This document shows, piece after piece, positions 11,027 through 22,710 of a DNA stretch of 64,000 nucleotides; within the stretch, counting starts at the first letter, position 1, and every line of letters begins with the position of its first letter. The notes under the pieces were generated by a model, which saw only the letters and a list, made by a program, of their open reading frames with translations, was not told the origin of the DNA and did no database searches. Both the position numbers and the translations under genes were made by a program. This DNA comes from Neurospora tetraspora (lineage: Eukaryota; Ascomycota; Sordariomycetes; Sordariales; Sordariaceae): positions 1,984,001 to 2,048,000 of the forward strand of contig NW_026944384.1 in the NCBI RefSeq assembly GCF_033439725.1, given 5' to 3'.

Positions 11027-11178
11027 AACGCTTAATATATTTTAAGCGTTGGCTCTGAAGTTCACGATGCTGAGGCTTAAGCAAAAGCGTTGACGAGAGC
11101 TTAAGCGCCAAGAACCAATGCCTACACCTGATTGGCTAGATTGGCTCCCGATAATATTGAAATCCGGCCTCCGATTGG
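11027..11178. promoter_or_regulatory. Palindrome cluster with four CCAAT boxes
   Basis: An inverted repeat AACGCTTAA / TTAAGCGTT occupies 11027-11050, and GCTTAAGC palindromes recur at 11075 and 11099. CCAAT pentamers follow at 11115 (forward), 11131, 11140 and 11174 (reverse). CCAAT boxes bind the Hap/NF-Y complex. Such density in 65 bp suggests a regulatory element or a promoter, possibly serving a distal gene or an unannotated transcript. Confidence 0.4.
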
Positions 11179-11239
11179 CCAGGCCCGCTCCTTCCCCTAG
11201 CTTTGCCCGTCGCCCGCCCAAGTCCATCCAAAACCACCC

Positions 11240-11299
11240 AAGTCCACCACCATCAAGTCCACCACCATCAAGTCCACCACCACCAAGTTCACCACTACT
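11240..11299. repeat. 15-bp tandem repeat (four units)
   Basis: Four consecutive 15-bp units based on AAGTCCACCACCATC start at 11240, 11255, 11270 and 11285. The period keeps frame; on the minus strand it would encode repeated GGGLD. Confidence 0.8.
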
Positions 11300-12273
11300 A
11301 CTACCTTGAATCGAGGCCGTCGTTGTCGCTGTCGTCGTCGCTATCGCCGAGGCAATTGAATCTGCGATGCAAATGATGATGGTCAGCAATAGGAATTGAA
11401 TCAGGGGTGCAGCCATACCTGGGAGTGTGATGGCCGTCGCCCGTCGTTGTTGGTGGTCGTCGTCGTTGGTAGTGGTGGTGGTGATGTTGCAAGAGGAAAG
11501 TTGGAAGACGTCGGGGAACTCCAGCTTTTTCACTTCGCCATCCCCGCTTCTCTCTCCTTCTCCCCCATATTCCCGTTAATGTTGCTTATAGGAGGAAAAC
11601 CAGGTGCTCGTCAGGAACCACTTGCGCTCCTTTTCCTTTTCTGGACACCGTTGGTCATACGGCGGGCTGGACCGAACGCCATGTTCGTTCCTACGGTGTA
11701 AAGTGCAACTTGAAAGCTGGAAATATTGCTTCAATATTCAGCATCTCATCCGGTCATTGTCAGTATGGATTCACGATGCACAGCAGATTGGCACGCGAAC
11801 GGGTGGTGGAACGTGGCGGCATTCCACGCATTTGCTATGTGTGGCAATCTGGCTCCGGTTGGTCATGCCTTGTGTCCTGTTATATCGTGCAGCGCATTCC
11901 GTCGCCATGTCTATTCTCGTTTGCTGTACGTGTATGCGGTATTCTGGCGGGTTCCAGGTAAAAGTTGATCGTTTAGCACTTGGCTGTTACTCTGTCGACA
12001 GGAGATCACGTAATGTCCCCTGGTCTTATTCGTGGAACCTCGTCGATATCCCCTCACGGCCTCTCTTTTAGCAAGGTTGAAGGGATGGAAACACGGTACC
12101 GATAGCCGTCAAGGTATGGCCGAGGGAGGCACATGAACACCGTCTTTCATCTTCCCTTATATCTTAACTTGACTCCCTTCACCGGGCCGTTGTTCCTCGC
12201 TAGGGGATCCATTTCCTTTCTGGACGCCTTCAAGTTGACAAGTACTCGGACTTCCGCAAGGGCATTTGTCAAG

Positions 12274-15196
12274 ATGGCTGTTCGATCGAGCCTTGTGTGG
12301 CTCACTCTCGCCTTGAGCCTTTTCGATCTTACCTGTAATGCGGGTCCAGTACGCCAAAGGGAGGCCGTCCCTGATGGCTTCTATGCGGCCCCTTACTACC
12401 CAACACCTTATGGTGGCTGGGAAGATTCATGGAAAGAGAGCTATGCAAAAGCGCAGGCACTGGTGGACAAGATGACTCTGGCGGAAAAGACGAACATCAC
12501 AGGTGGAAGTGGTTACTTCATGGGTAGGTTCCCTAGTCCAATATACGAGTGGCAAACTGAGCATGAGCTGACTGGGACACAGGGTGAGTTTATCAAAACG
12601 GCTACCGAAGCACTTGAGCACATCTAACCATCTCAACAGCCCTTGTGTAGGAAACAGCGGTAGTGCGTACCGAGTTGGCTTCCCTCAGCTTTGTTTGCAG
12701 GATGGTGCTCTCGGTGTGGGCAACACCGATCATAATACGGCATTCCCGGCTGGTATCACGACGGGAGCGACGTTTGACAAGGACCTTATCTATGCTCGTG
12801 CTGTTGCCATAGGTAAAGAGTTCCGCGGCAAAGGAGCTCACGTTTTCCTTGGTCCCGCGGTAGGCCCTATGGGTCGCAAGCCTCTCGGTGGCCGCAACTG
12901 GGAAAGCTTCGGCGCCGACCCTGTTCTCCAGGGTATTGCCGGCGCCTTGACTATCAAGGGCGTCCAGGAGCAGGGTGTTATTGCTACCATCAAACATCTC
13001 ATCGGAAACGAGCAGGAGATGTATCGCATGTACAACCCATTGCAGCCAGGATACAGTTCGAATATCGGTAAGTGACTTGCAACGGATCCTCAAATCTACA
13101 GTTGGATACTGACCAAAGGTTTGTAGATGATCGCACCCTACACGAGCTTTACGTAAGTTGTCTAACGCAAATTTCCGGAATTCTCAAGACTAACACAGAG
13201 CTACCTACAGTTATGGCCATTTGCTGATGGTGTCCACGCCGGCGTTGGCTCGGCCATGACATCCTACAACGCCGTCAACGGCTCGGCTGCTTCTCAAAAC
13301 GCCTACCTTATCAACAACTTGCTCAAGGATGAGCTCGGCTTCCAAGGTTTTGTCATGTCGGATTGGCTTTCTCACCTTTCCGGCGTCGCATCAGCACTGG
13401 CCGGTCTTGACATGAGCATGCCTGGAGACACTCAAATCCCTCTATTTGGTGATAGCCCGTGGAAGTTCCACCTTACGGAGGCTGTCCTGAACGGATCAGT
13501 ACCAGTGGACAGGTTGAGCGACATGGCGACCAGAATTGTGGCCGCTTGGTATCAGTTCGGCCAAGACAATGACTTCCCGGCTGTTAACTTTCACTCGTAT
13601 GTATCGAGTGAAAAGGGACTTCTATACCCCGGTGCTGTTCCGTCCTCGCCCATTGGTAAGGTCAACTGGTTCGTGGACGTTCAAGCGGATCACGGCTTGG
13701 TTGCACGCCAGGTCGCCCAAGATGCCATCACTCTTCTGAAAAACGACGGCGATTTCCTGCCCCTTTCTACCAAGTCACCCCTCAGGGTCTTTGGTTCCGA
13801 TGCTCGGGTCGACCCTGCTGGCGCCAACGCTTGCGGAAGCCGCGCCTGTAACAAGGGCACTCTGGGAATGGGCTGGGGCTCCGGCGTTGCGAACTACCCC
13901 TATTTCGATGACCCCATCGCTGCCATCAAGAAGCGGGTTGAAGACGTCAAGCTATACGACAGCGATAACTTCCCCCTCATCCTCACCCCTACGCCCACTG
14001 ATGATGACGTTGCAATCGTCTTTATTAACTCTGATGCGGGCGAGAACTCGTTTACCGTTGAAGGCAACCATGGTGATCGCGACAATGATAAGCTCTCCGC
14101 CTGGCATAACGGCGACAAGCTTGTTCAGAAGGCTGCTGAGAAGTACAAGAACGTCGTGGTCGTTGTCCACACTGTCGGTCCCCTCATCGTCGAGCCCTGG
14201 ATTGACCTACCCTCCGTCAAGGCCGTCCTCTTCGCCCACCTCCCCGGCCAAGAAGCCGGCAAGTCGCTCGCCAACGTTCTCTTCGGCGACGTCTCACCCT
14301 CCGGCCACCTTCCCTACTCCATCACCAAGAAGGAGGACGACCTGCCCGGCAGCGTAACCAAGCTCGTCAAGGAACTCATCGGCCAGCCCCAAGACACCTA
14401 CAGCGAAGGCCTCTACATCGACTACCGCTGGCTCAACAAGCAGAAGATCAAACCCCGCTACGCCTTCGGCCACGGTCTGAGCTACACCACCTTCAACTAC
14501 ACCGACGCCCACATCAAGATCGTCAACGCCCTCTCCTCGGCCTTACCGCCCGCCCGCCAACCCAAGCCCTCCGTCCCCGTCCTCTCCACCGAGATCCCAT
14601 CCGCCTCCGAAGCCTACGAGCCAGCGGGTTTCGCCAAAATCTGGCGCTACATCTACTCCTGGCTGTCCAAGTCCGACGCCGACAAGGCCTACGCCGTCGG
14701 CACCTCTTCCACCAAGTCCGGCTCCACCAAGACCTACCCCTACCCCTACCCCGAGGGCTACTCGACCGTGCAAAAGCCCGGCGTCCCCGCCGGCGGCGGT
14801 CAGGGCGGTAACCCCGCCCTGTTCGACACCATCCTCGAGCTGGACGTGACTGTGCAAAACACCGGTACTCAACATAAGGGTAAAGCTTCTGTGCAGGCGT
14901 ATGTCCAGTTTCCTTCGGATAGCGGGTACGACACGCCTATTATCCAGCTGCGTGATTTCGCCAAGACGAAGGAGTTGGGCACGGGAGAGAGCGAGACGGT
15001 TACGTTGAGGCTGAGGAGGAAGGATTTGAGTGTGTGGGATACGCAGAAGCAGAATTGGGTGGCTCCTGGTGCCGAAGGGGATAATGGGAAGAGTAAGAGA
15101 TACGTTGTGTGGGTGGGTGAGGGGAGTGATAAGCTTTTTACTAGGTGTTTTAGTGATACTTTGGTTTGTGAGAGGGGGGTTGAGCCGCCTGTTTGA
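12274..15196 (+). CDS. Secreted beta-glucosidase, glycoside hydrolase family 3
   Basis: The best model has exons 12274..12523, 12583..12583 (one nucleotide), 12640..13067, 13127..13152 and 13211..15196, giving 896 residues. A signal peptide ([17 protein letters not shown]) precedes the GH3 barrel. Conserved blocks include [39 protein letters not shown] and FVMSDW, the last carrying the probable nucleophile Asp286. The second sandwich domain and a C-terminal fibronectin-III-like domain (about from [20 protein letters not shown]) follow. A long Pro/Ser/Tyr-rich insert lies between these two domains. Family role: extracellular release of glucose from cellobiose and other beta-glucosides. The start at 12274 is chosen because it gives a signal peptide; an upstream in-frame ATG at 12133 would bury it. 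The 1-nt exon is needed to keep the conserved PCVGN block in frame. Confidence 0.93.
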
Positions 15197-15200
15197 GGGT

Positions 15201-15281
15201 ACTCGTCTGGGCTAGAAACGCCCTCTAGACCCAATGCTGCCGGGCCAAGGGGTGTGACTGGCGTTTCGAGCCCACACGAGT
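15201..15281. repeat. Inverted repeat just behind the GH3 stop codon
   Basis: Arms 15201..15222 and 15260..15281 are inverted copies with two mismatches over 22 bp (left arm starts ACTCGTCTGGGCTAGAAACG). The 37-nt loop is GC-rich. It begins 5 bp after the GH3 stop codon and so lies in its 3' untranslated region, where it would fold as an RNA hairpin. Confidence 0.75.
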
Positions 15282-16349
15282 AAGGGGTTGTTTACTTGTG
15301 GATGACGATGGCTTGGCTGGAGTATGCCAGGTTATATGCTTTAGTATTTCGTAACTTTTAGTGTTAATACCTACTTGATTGATGTGTTCTCACGAGTCCT
15401 AGTTTTACGGTTTCCTCTTTCTGTTCATATGATAGTCCTATACCGTAATCTGATGCAAGCCAGCAGATTACCTAAGTAGAGTTGGTGGTTCGAGATGCTC
15501 GGTGACGTGTATCGAAACATGCCTGATTTCTAAATCAAGATGTTGAGACACGCCATATCGCCCGCATCTTCCTTTCCTCCAGACAATATGGACGTCCCTG
15601 TGAGCCTTGAATACCTACCGACAAGCTATGATTTACTCGAGCGAATTCATGTGATTCTGAAAAAGTCGCCTGTGACGCATATCTGGCTCGATATATCTAG
15701 GTAGTTTCCATCCGGATATCCAGATACCTTCATACTATGTACAATTTGTCGGCATTTCATAAGACCAGATTCCTCACCCTCGACGCCCCCGAGCCCAGAG
15801 AATCAATTCCGCACAAATATCAATCCAACAAAGATGCTCGGCATTGCCCCCTGTGTGTGTGTTACCAACTGAGAAATACCATACCGATTGTGAAAAAGAG
15901 GATTTCGTAGCACGGAAGGTATGTAACAAGCCAAAAGCACACATGTGCCCCATGATTGACGACGGCCTTGAGCTCTCAATCCCACTGATCGATATTCCCA
16001 AAGAACATCTAGCCCTTGACTAGCTACCTTATATGTCTAATTTTCCATGCAAAGATGCGGGCTAGTAGAGGTAATCATGTAGCCGAAGTTGTCAACTTTC
16101 AAAGCAGTTGGTAGCTTTTTCCGCCAGCAAGCACGAGTACTCTACGGTATCAAAAGCGGGAACGAAGAAGGAAACTGCCCGGACGTATAGGGATGAAGAA
16201 GGAGATGGATAGATAAAGGAAACGAGAAGGAGAAGAAGGACGGACAGATTGCCGGTGGCAAAGCACGAATGACGGATGAACGAAGGAACAATGACACAAT
16301 GAAGAAGATCTAGAAGACCCGTTCTACTACTTTATAATTCCTTTCATAC

Positions 16350-16379
16350 TCCTCCTCCTCCTCCTCCTCCTCCTCCTCG
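16350..16379. repeat. Trinucleotide microsatellite (CTC)n
   Basis: About ten CTC/TCC units in a row in noncoding sequence. Simple repeat, likely length-variable. Confidence 0.85.
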
Positions 16380-19300
16380 AATTAGTTGTCTTTCTACATT
16401 GCAGTTGTACTTCCTTCTTATTCTCATGTTATTCTGATTATCTTCTCATTTTGCCTCTTGACTCTTGAGTTTCGCATTGCTTTTCTACCTATGGTCTTCA
16501 TCGTTGACATTTATTGCCAATTTGCTTTTGTTCTCCTTCCTCCTCACTTCCTCAAGAGAAGGAATGGAAGTTTTCTCCCTGTATTCTCTGACGCTAGCTT
16601 CTTGTGTGTCGAGATGCCATTGAAAATAGTTCTACAAAGTCATAGCGACGCTGCTGTGATGATAAACATTGTAACATGTTCATGCATATAGAGGTGCCAT
16701 ATTGAGCATATACACTCAATTTCACTCCTCCGATATAGGAAACTGGAAACCCACAGACCTTATCTTCATCTGTATACAGCCTACCTATCCAGTTCTCAAA
16801 TCTACCTAATTGGTGCGCATATTCCGTTCAAATTAAGAAAGATAACCGCCAGTGAATCTCTCGCATACATTGGATTAGATTTCTTCCGAAGTTTTTTGAG
16901 CACCTTGACGGCTACCATGGCAGGGCTGAGTGAGCATCCGTTTTGTTTCATTTCGTCACACCCGATATATCTCCATTCGGACGGACTCCAACGCCTCCTC
17001 CGCATCTCTCCAAGCATCCCCAACACAGCATCTCCAACAACATTCTCCTCTCACCCGAATGTAACCGAACCCGTCAGTCAGCCGCCAGTCCTTCTTCGTT
17101 CGAATCCAGGGGTTCGAGAGGGCAGGAGGGTTCAGATCAGATCATGGTGCATTCTTGATGCATTATTTGATTTTGTGGCGTCCATACACATCCCTTCTCA
17201 TTCGTTCTTCCGTCGCTTCTCGCTTCTCGCTTCTCGCTTCGCTCTGTTTACGAACGTTCGACGTGCAGACATGCAGACGGGAGGAAGGAACATGCAGGAG
17301 AACCAACAACGTGAAGAAAAAAATTCCGAAAGGCTGGAACTCAAGAGGTCTGGAACTTTCTCAGATCCTCGCAAGTACTTCGGGGGAATGACCACAATGT
17401 TTTTTTTCTTGTATTGTCTATTTCTTTACCTAACCCTTCCCTATCAGCCTAAGGTATGTACCTCTAGTCGACGGTAGTTTACATGGCTTGCGGGTTATGG
17501 ATAAACCGGTCGTAAGCTGAGTAGGTATACTTTTGTAAGAGGCAAGGGTGAGATTGAGTTTTGTAAAAATAAACGATGAGTCTGAACACAAATTGGTTAT
17601 GACTACCACATATGCGCTGGGTGATGTGTAATTTGTACGTAAAAAAGCTGTCTTGGTATACTGGCCCGGTGATTGAAATGCGTACTGGTGTGCAGAGCCG
17701 TAGATGAATTGATCGCGCCTTTCGTTCCCAGGCCGGTCTCGTGAGGGTTGAGGTAGGTACCTAAGTGTTGGCAGAAGATTCGAATGAAATCCGGCACGTT
17801 TTTGGTAGCTTGAAGATTAGTGTTGGGCTCCTAGTTGATATCCAAGCTCGCATACTATCAATGACGAGTGAGGGCAGAGGCACATATCGAGTCCTTGTAT
17901 AGAATCAAGACCCGTCGTCAAATCGGAGCTCTAGTATATACACCGCGGATCACATTCGGTAGATGATCATCGGTTGTCATCGATGATCCTTCGCGACACC
18001 GAATGGATCTTCAGTCGTATAGGTGATGTTTCATCTCGATGATGTCTTGTCGCTCTCTGCTATGTAGCTTTCAGTGTCAAGGTTATGCTGTCTCGTCTAT
18101 CTTGCCAGTCAGTGACGGAGATAAAAGCTCCCCTATGTGTCTTTCTGTGATATTCTTTCAACGTCTTGAGGTAAATCCTATACTGTTGAAACCGGCGTTT
18201 GTTCACTCCGTTGATTTATTTTGTTCGGTTTTTTTTTCTTTGTTGATTACGATCCTCAGGGTCAGTAGGTAAATTCTCACGAAGTCTCTGCTTACCTTTA
18301 CTATCATACCATCTCACCAACTTACCTACCTTAATCTTCACGATTCACGATGATGTACGTTACCGTCGTTCGCTCGTTGTTCGCTCTCGAGCTCGAGTCC
18401 CTTGATGGCCAGCCTTCTAACCTACCAGCCAATGCCCAGCAAATACCACTTCCTATCTCCAAGTCGATAGTCGTCGATGAAACTGGTGATCTCCCCAACG
18501 TGTACAATATAGTGGTACATACATACCTCTGCCAGGTGCTCCTCCGCACAACCAATGACGCTCTTGGCAATAGGCAAACGGTGTAAGCCCAGCCAAGCCC
18601 ACCCGTTGCTGTTTGTTAGTCACTGGATCACTGTCCGTCAAGGTAGTTTCCCTCCCGTTGGTTTCGGTCGAGCTTCGATCGGATCTAACGCAGGCAGACC
18701 CAGTCCGGATCGCACACCGCATGGATGTAAAGCACGACACTTACACCGACCGGCATTCTTCGCGCCACCTGCTAGCAGGAGAGAATTGAAATGCGGAGGG
18801 TGCCCCATTTTCCCCGTCTTCCCCGTGTCTCGTGATCCCGCCTCTTCTTTCATTTTGTATTCCTGGGAACGAGGCCCTGGGTAGGTAGTTTTGAACGATC
18901 CAGGTCCAGGTCCGGCCAGGCCCATCACCAGGGCCCGGGGCCGGGAAGGGACGGGAGGCTGGTTTGAAGGCGTGGGTGGAAAGGTACATGAGTTTTAATC
19001 TTCTGGATAATCGTTTCCGAAAACGGGTGTTATGTCATGTTATTGAGAAGCAAGGAGGAGGGGTGAACCTGTCTCGCCTGTCTGTTCCTGACGGAGTCTG
19101 GCGAAGGGAGTGCGTGTGGAACGGAGAGAACGCCGACGGAGAACGGTGTGAAATTGTCTAGGAGGACGGCGTAGACGGAGAGAGACAGGGGCATGACCGG
19201 GTCGGCCGGTCGCCGGTGAGCTGTGGGCGGACTGGACGGCTGGAGGCGGGGAGGCTGGAACTGGGATCGCTGCCGAGGCTGCCAAGCTGAAGACTTGATT

Positions 19301-22300
19301 GGGGGAGCTTTGGTGAAAACGGTAAGAAGAAGAATAAGACTGAAGAAGTGGGCTTGAGGCTCTGAACGGTGCAGTGATGGTGACAGTGAACGATCTGTTG
19401 GTGAGTGTTTGGCACTGAGGCATCACCGTCTGCGGGGTCCCGTCAGCACGGTGTGCGGAGGGGCAGCTCCAGCAGCAGTTAAAAAAAAAAAAAAGCTTGG
19501 CTTTTGCGGAGGAATGTGGGGTTGGCCGCCAATGGAAGCGGGGGAGGCAGGGAGGAAAAGAAAATCAAAAAAAGATCGGTGATCGTTTTTTTTTTTGTCT
19601 CTCTCCATCTTTCTCATCCCCACAGCTTTCCTTTGTGCCTGTGGACAACGAGCCAGGCTTCACCGCTCTTGGCATCAATGGGGAAGTCCCTCGAAGAAAA
19701 AAGAGATTGAAGGATGCGTGGTCGTGATGTTCGCTTGTTGATCGATCGTGGGTTCTGGCCATGATCTGATGAATTTAATGCATTGCTTCAGACCTGACCG
19801 GATCATGGCTTACCTCTTCTTCAACTGTACCTGACTTCTGTTTTGTTTACTTTGCGATCAGGAGACTCAGGGGTAACAAGAGCAAGAGCACAAAACAAAA
19901 CAAAACTCCAAAAAAACACATCATCAGCCAAGAACCGTTTCAAATTTCCCAAATCCACAATGTTCAGGAATTGTGGATTGGTTGATTGCTGCCCAGTGTT
20001 GTAAAAAGTGGGCTTCCAGAAACGGTCAAGACGGTGATGCATGCAACTTCACCGTTTCTCGTTAGGCTCGTCCCCAAGCAACTGACTCGAGGCCGAAGCT
20101 AAGCCCAGTTTGTCATGATGATCGTCGGAATTTGTGGCTCACTGGTTGTTGTCTCTTCTTTCGTTGTCCATGATGATTGACCATCACGAAACTTGAAATG
20201 AAGCATACAAGTGCTGGATTCCCCAGGTTTCGCTTCACCTTGTGACAGTGGTGATCTTCGGTTTCATGTGTTGTTATGTTTTCGAGATATCAAGGTTGCT
20301 ATCGATAATCGGACAACGGTGTGGACCCGAGAGTCTCCGATCGTTGTCTTGGGCTCTGTGCAGCGGTGTTGCGATATCAACATGGTCGTAGTCGTCGTCG
20401 TTAATGTTTTTGTTATTCCCGACGAGGTCTGGACTGAAATCCCAAGAAGGCTTTTGCTCGTATGTCCTTCGTAGTTTCGTGCTCTCGGTCAATCAGAACA
20501 CCGCCCCGGCCGGACCCCAGAAGCCACTGCGGAGAAGTCCCGCTCCGGCCTAGGGGAACCACACACAAAAGCGGCATCGCATCGCGCTTCGCTGCTTCGG
20601 TCAAACGGCCGACCTGTCACTGGCCCATTGTTCCCTTGCCAATCGAGGAGATCCAGTTTTGGTTGTTAATAGCGAATGCCATCATTGGTGCCCTATCTCT
20701 CGCACGCGGCACAACTGTTACAGTACAAAGGATCGGGGTCGAAGAAGAGAGGGTTATGTGTGTAGACTGTAGAGAAACGGAACGGAGATAATGCTCCCCA
20801 GTTTTTCTTCCAGAATACAAACAGTATTTCGACTTCAGGTATCTCGCATTGCATGCAATGCATCGAAGCCTAAGAAACCTCAAACAAAAGGGGCTGGTTG
20901 GCGGACGGAGTGGAAGTTTTTCTTGACGCCGATAATGTCCGTATGGATGATATCGAAGACTTCATTGAACTTCCAAAAAGTCCGTCTGACCCTAGATAGG
21001 AGAGTCAAAACTCGAAGCTTGTGATTCAAAGCCTCAAAGCATTGGCATGTGCAAAGGACCAGCAACGGAGTTATTACCCCAAAGGCCAGGACTGAGATCA
21101 AGGGTTTTTGGTATCCGCGACGTACCGTTGCGTGCAGTACCTTGCTGCCTTTCCTCTTCTGCCACTGATTTTCCCAACGACGGCCAGCATGGGGTAGCGA
21201 TGGGGCATGGGTGGGTTCGTGGGTTGCAAGGTTTGTTCCAAACTGTTAAGGAAAAGGTGGGCAGTTGGGCACATGACCGTAACATTTTCCACCGCTGGCA
21301 ACATTGCGCAAATCGCAACATTCCCGCTTGTTCCACGACGGCCTGGGGTGTCTTAACATTTTGCTCAAGCAACCCTGGCTCGTTGACTTGACTGTACACT
21401 ACCTTTCGGCTTGCAACTTGCACGTGTGGGCAGCAAATCTAACCCCGTTTTGGCTGCCACACCATCCACGCAAGTGTCGTGATTGGCTCCTCCACACTCA
21501 TCTCTTTCCTCAATCGAGATCTTGAAAAAGTCGACGACGAAGACGCCATTTCATTATGTCCCCGCTGATTCACTCGAGACTCGAACAGATTTGGGTGACT
21601 GTGGAGGAGTTCATGTAGTCAAGACTCAAGACTCTAAGTATGGAGTTAGAAGAGGCGGGGAGGTCAGGAAATAAACAAAGACTGGAGAAAGACGGATTCA
21701 ATTATGTACGCAGGCTCCAAGATCTCACCGTTTTGAGGCATGGCCAGCGAGTGGATACCCAATCACAACCAGGTTCGGAGCAATGGGCTCGATTGAGGAT
21801 TCCACTTCGCAGTGGACGGGGTCGAAGGCCATGACGATGGACGAGGGGCTCGACGAGGGTTGGGACACGAACAGGACGATGAGACGGGTACGGCGGGCTT
21901 TTGTACTGTACTTCCAAGCTCATGATAGGCATGTGAGCGACTCCCGTTCCTGTACGTCGCTGCAGCGTAGCTCTCTGGGCGTCTGCCGGGGTACCTATTG
22001 GTGGGGCAACTATTTTGCCTAGGAAACGATCTTGGATTTTGTGTGTCGAATACCTTCAAGTATTTTTTCCGAGAGCTGTTGACGTTTTGTTTTTAAGGTC
22101 AGCGTTGGCATCTTTCTTTCTTGCAAGCGGGCGTTCTATGTTGCGGAAGTGTCAGGTCAGCAAATCGACAGCGTTTCCCGCTGTCACGACTCGTTACGCT
22201 TCTTGTTAGCGGCTGGGTTTGACCTTTGAGCCTCATCCAACTTTCCAGGAAGCAGCTCCCAAAACTCGGATCCATACCTCGATGGGTTGACATGGGGCCC

Positions 22301-22710
22301 CATTCTAGGCTCTCTAGCGCCTCCTCTAATGCCCCATATGTACGAGTATATGGGACCTTGACTGTGTGAGGTGTGTATGTACCAAGTACACCGTCAGCTC
22401 AAGGGAACAATATAAAACATCCTCTCCCCCACCTCCTAATCCGGTTCCTCTTGGATGAATTCGTCAAGGTGAACGTCGACGTGGATCTGGATAAATAGAC
22501 AGCAAATATCAAGCAAGTAACGACTTACCAACATCCATCGAGACATAACCTAGTCGGAAACCGAGCCGTATCACTCTTACCAGCAACCTCAACACACATC
22601 AGCCTGCTTCCGGAGTTGACTATAATCTCACCAAAGAATAACTCACCCTTTTTATCAGCTCAGTTTCGATACTAAAACGTCCAAAGCATCCAATTCGCCC
22701 TTTTTTCGAA

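Larger units (their letters stand above)
7899..12273. other. Divergent intergenic region, lipase / GH3 (4.4 kb)
   Basis: No convincing gene lies here. It contains a degenerate tandem repeat next to the lipase start, a 139-bp fold-back element (9747..9885), a 20-bp doublet (10351..10390), a cluster of GCTTAAGC palindromes with four CCAAT boxes (11027..11178), and a 15-bp tandem repeat (11240..11299). A minus-strand frame at 11042..11533 has a hydrophobic stretch and Gly/Asp repeats but no family resemblance. Confidence 0.5.
15197..22710. other. Gene-free region (7.5 kb) upstream of the Zn2Cys6 regulator
   Basis: No protein with recognisable domains and no tRNA or 5S rRNA could be found on either strand. 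The region has a 3' hairpin behind GH3, a CTC microsatellite (16350-16379), poly-A/T runs (for example 19480-19494) and several GGTAGGTA-type motifs. The part before 22711 is probably the regulator's promoter and leader. Long noncoding transcripts cannot be excluded. Confidence 0.5.

Noticed and set aside
11042-11533. Minus-strand frame with hydrophobic start and Gly-Asp repeats
   Set aside because: The Gly-rich part is produced by the 15-bp tandem repeat and the Thr/Asp runs by GTC/GTT-type simple sequence. No supporting homology.
12118-12124. CCGAGG (reverse of CCTCGG) near the GH3 start as a FAR binding site
   Set aside because: A 6-bp motif occurs by chance about every 2 kb on either strand. 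Single copies are present elsewhere, and none was seen in the lipase promoter.
17097-17125. GTTCGAATCC box resembling a tRNA T arm
   Set aside because: Flanks do not form a T stem and no D arm or anticodon arm can be built upstream on that strand.
16896-17477. 193-codon plus-strand frame in the 7.5 kb gap
   Set aside because: Only short unrelated hydrophobic and basic patches, no splice-supported extension, no family.
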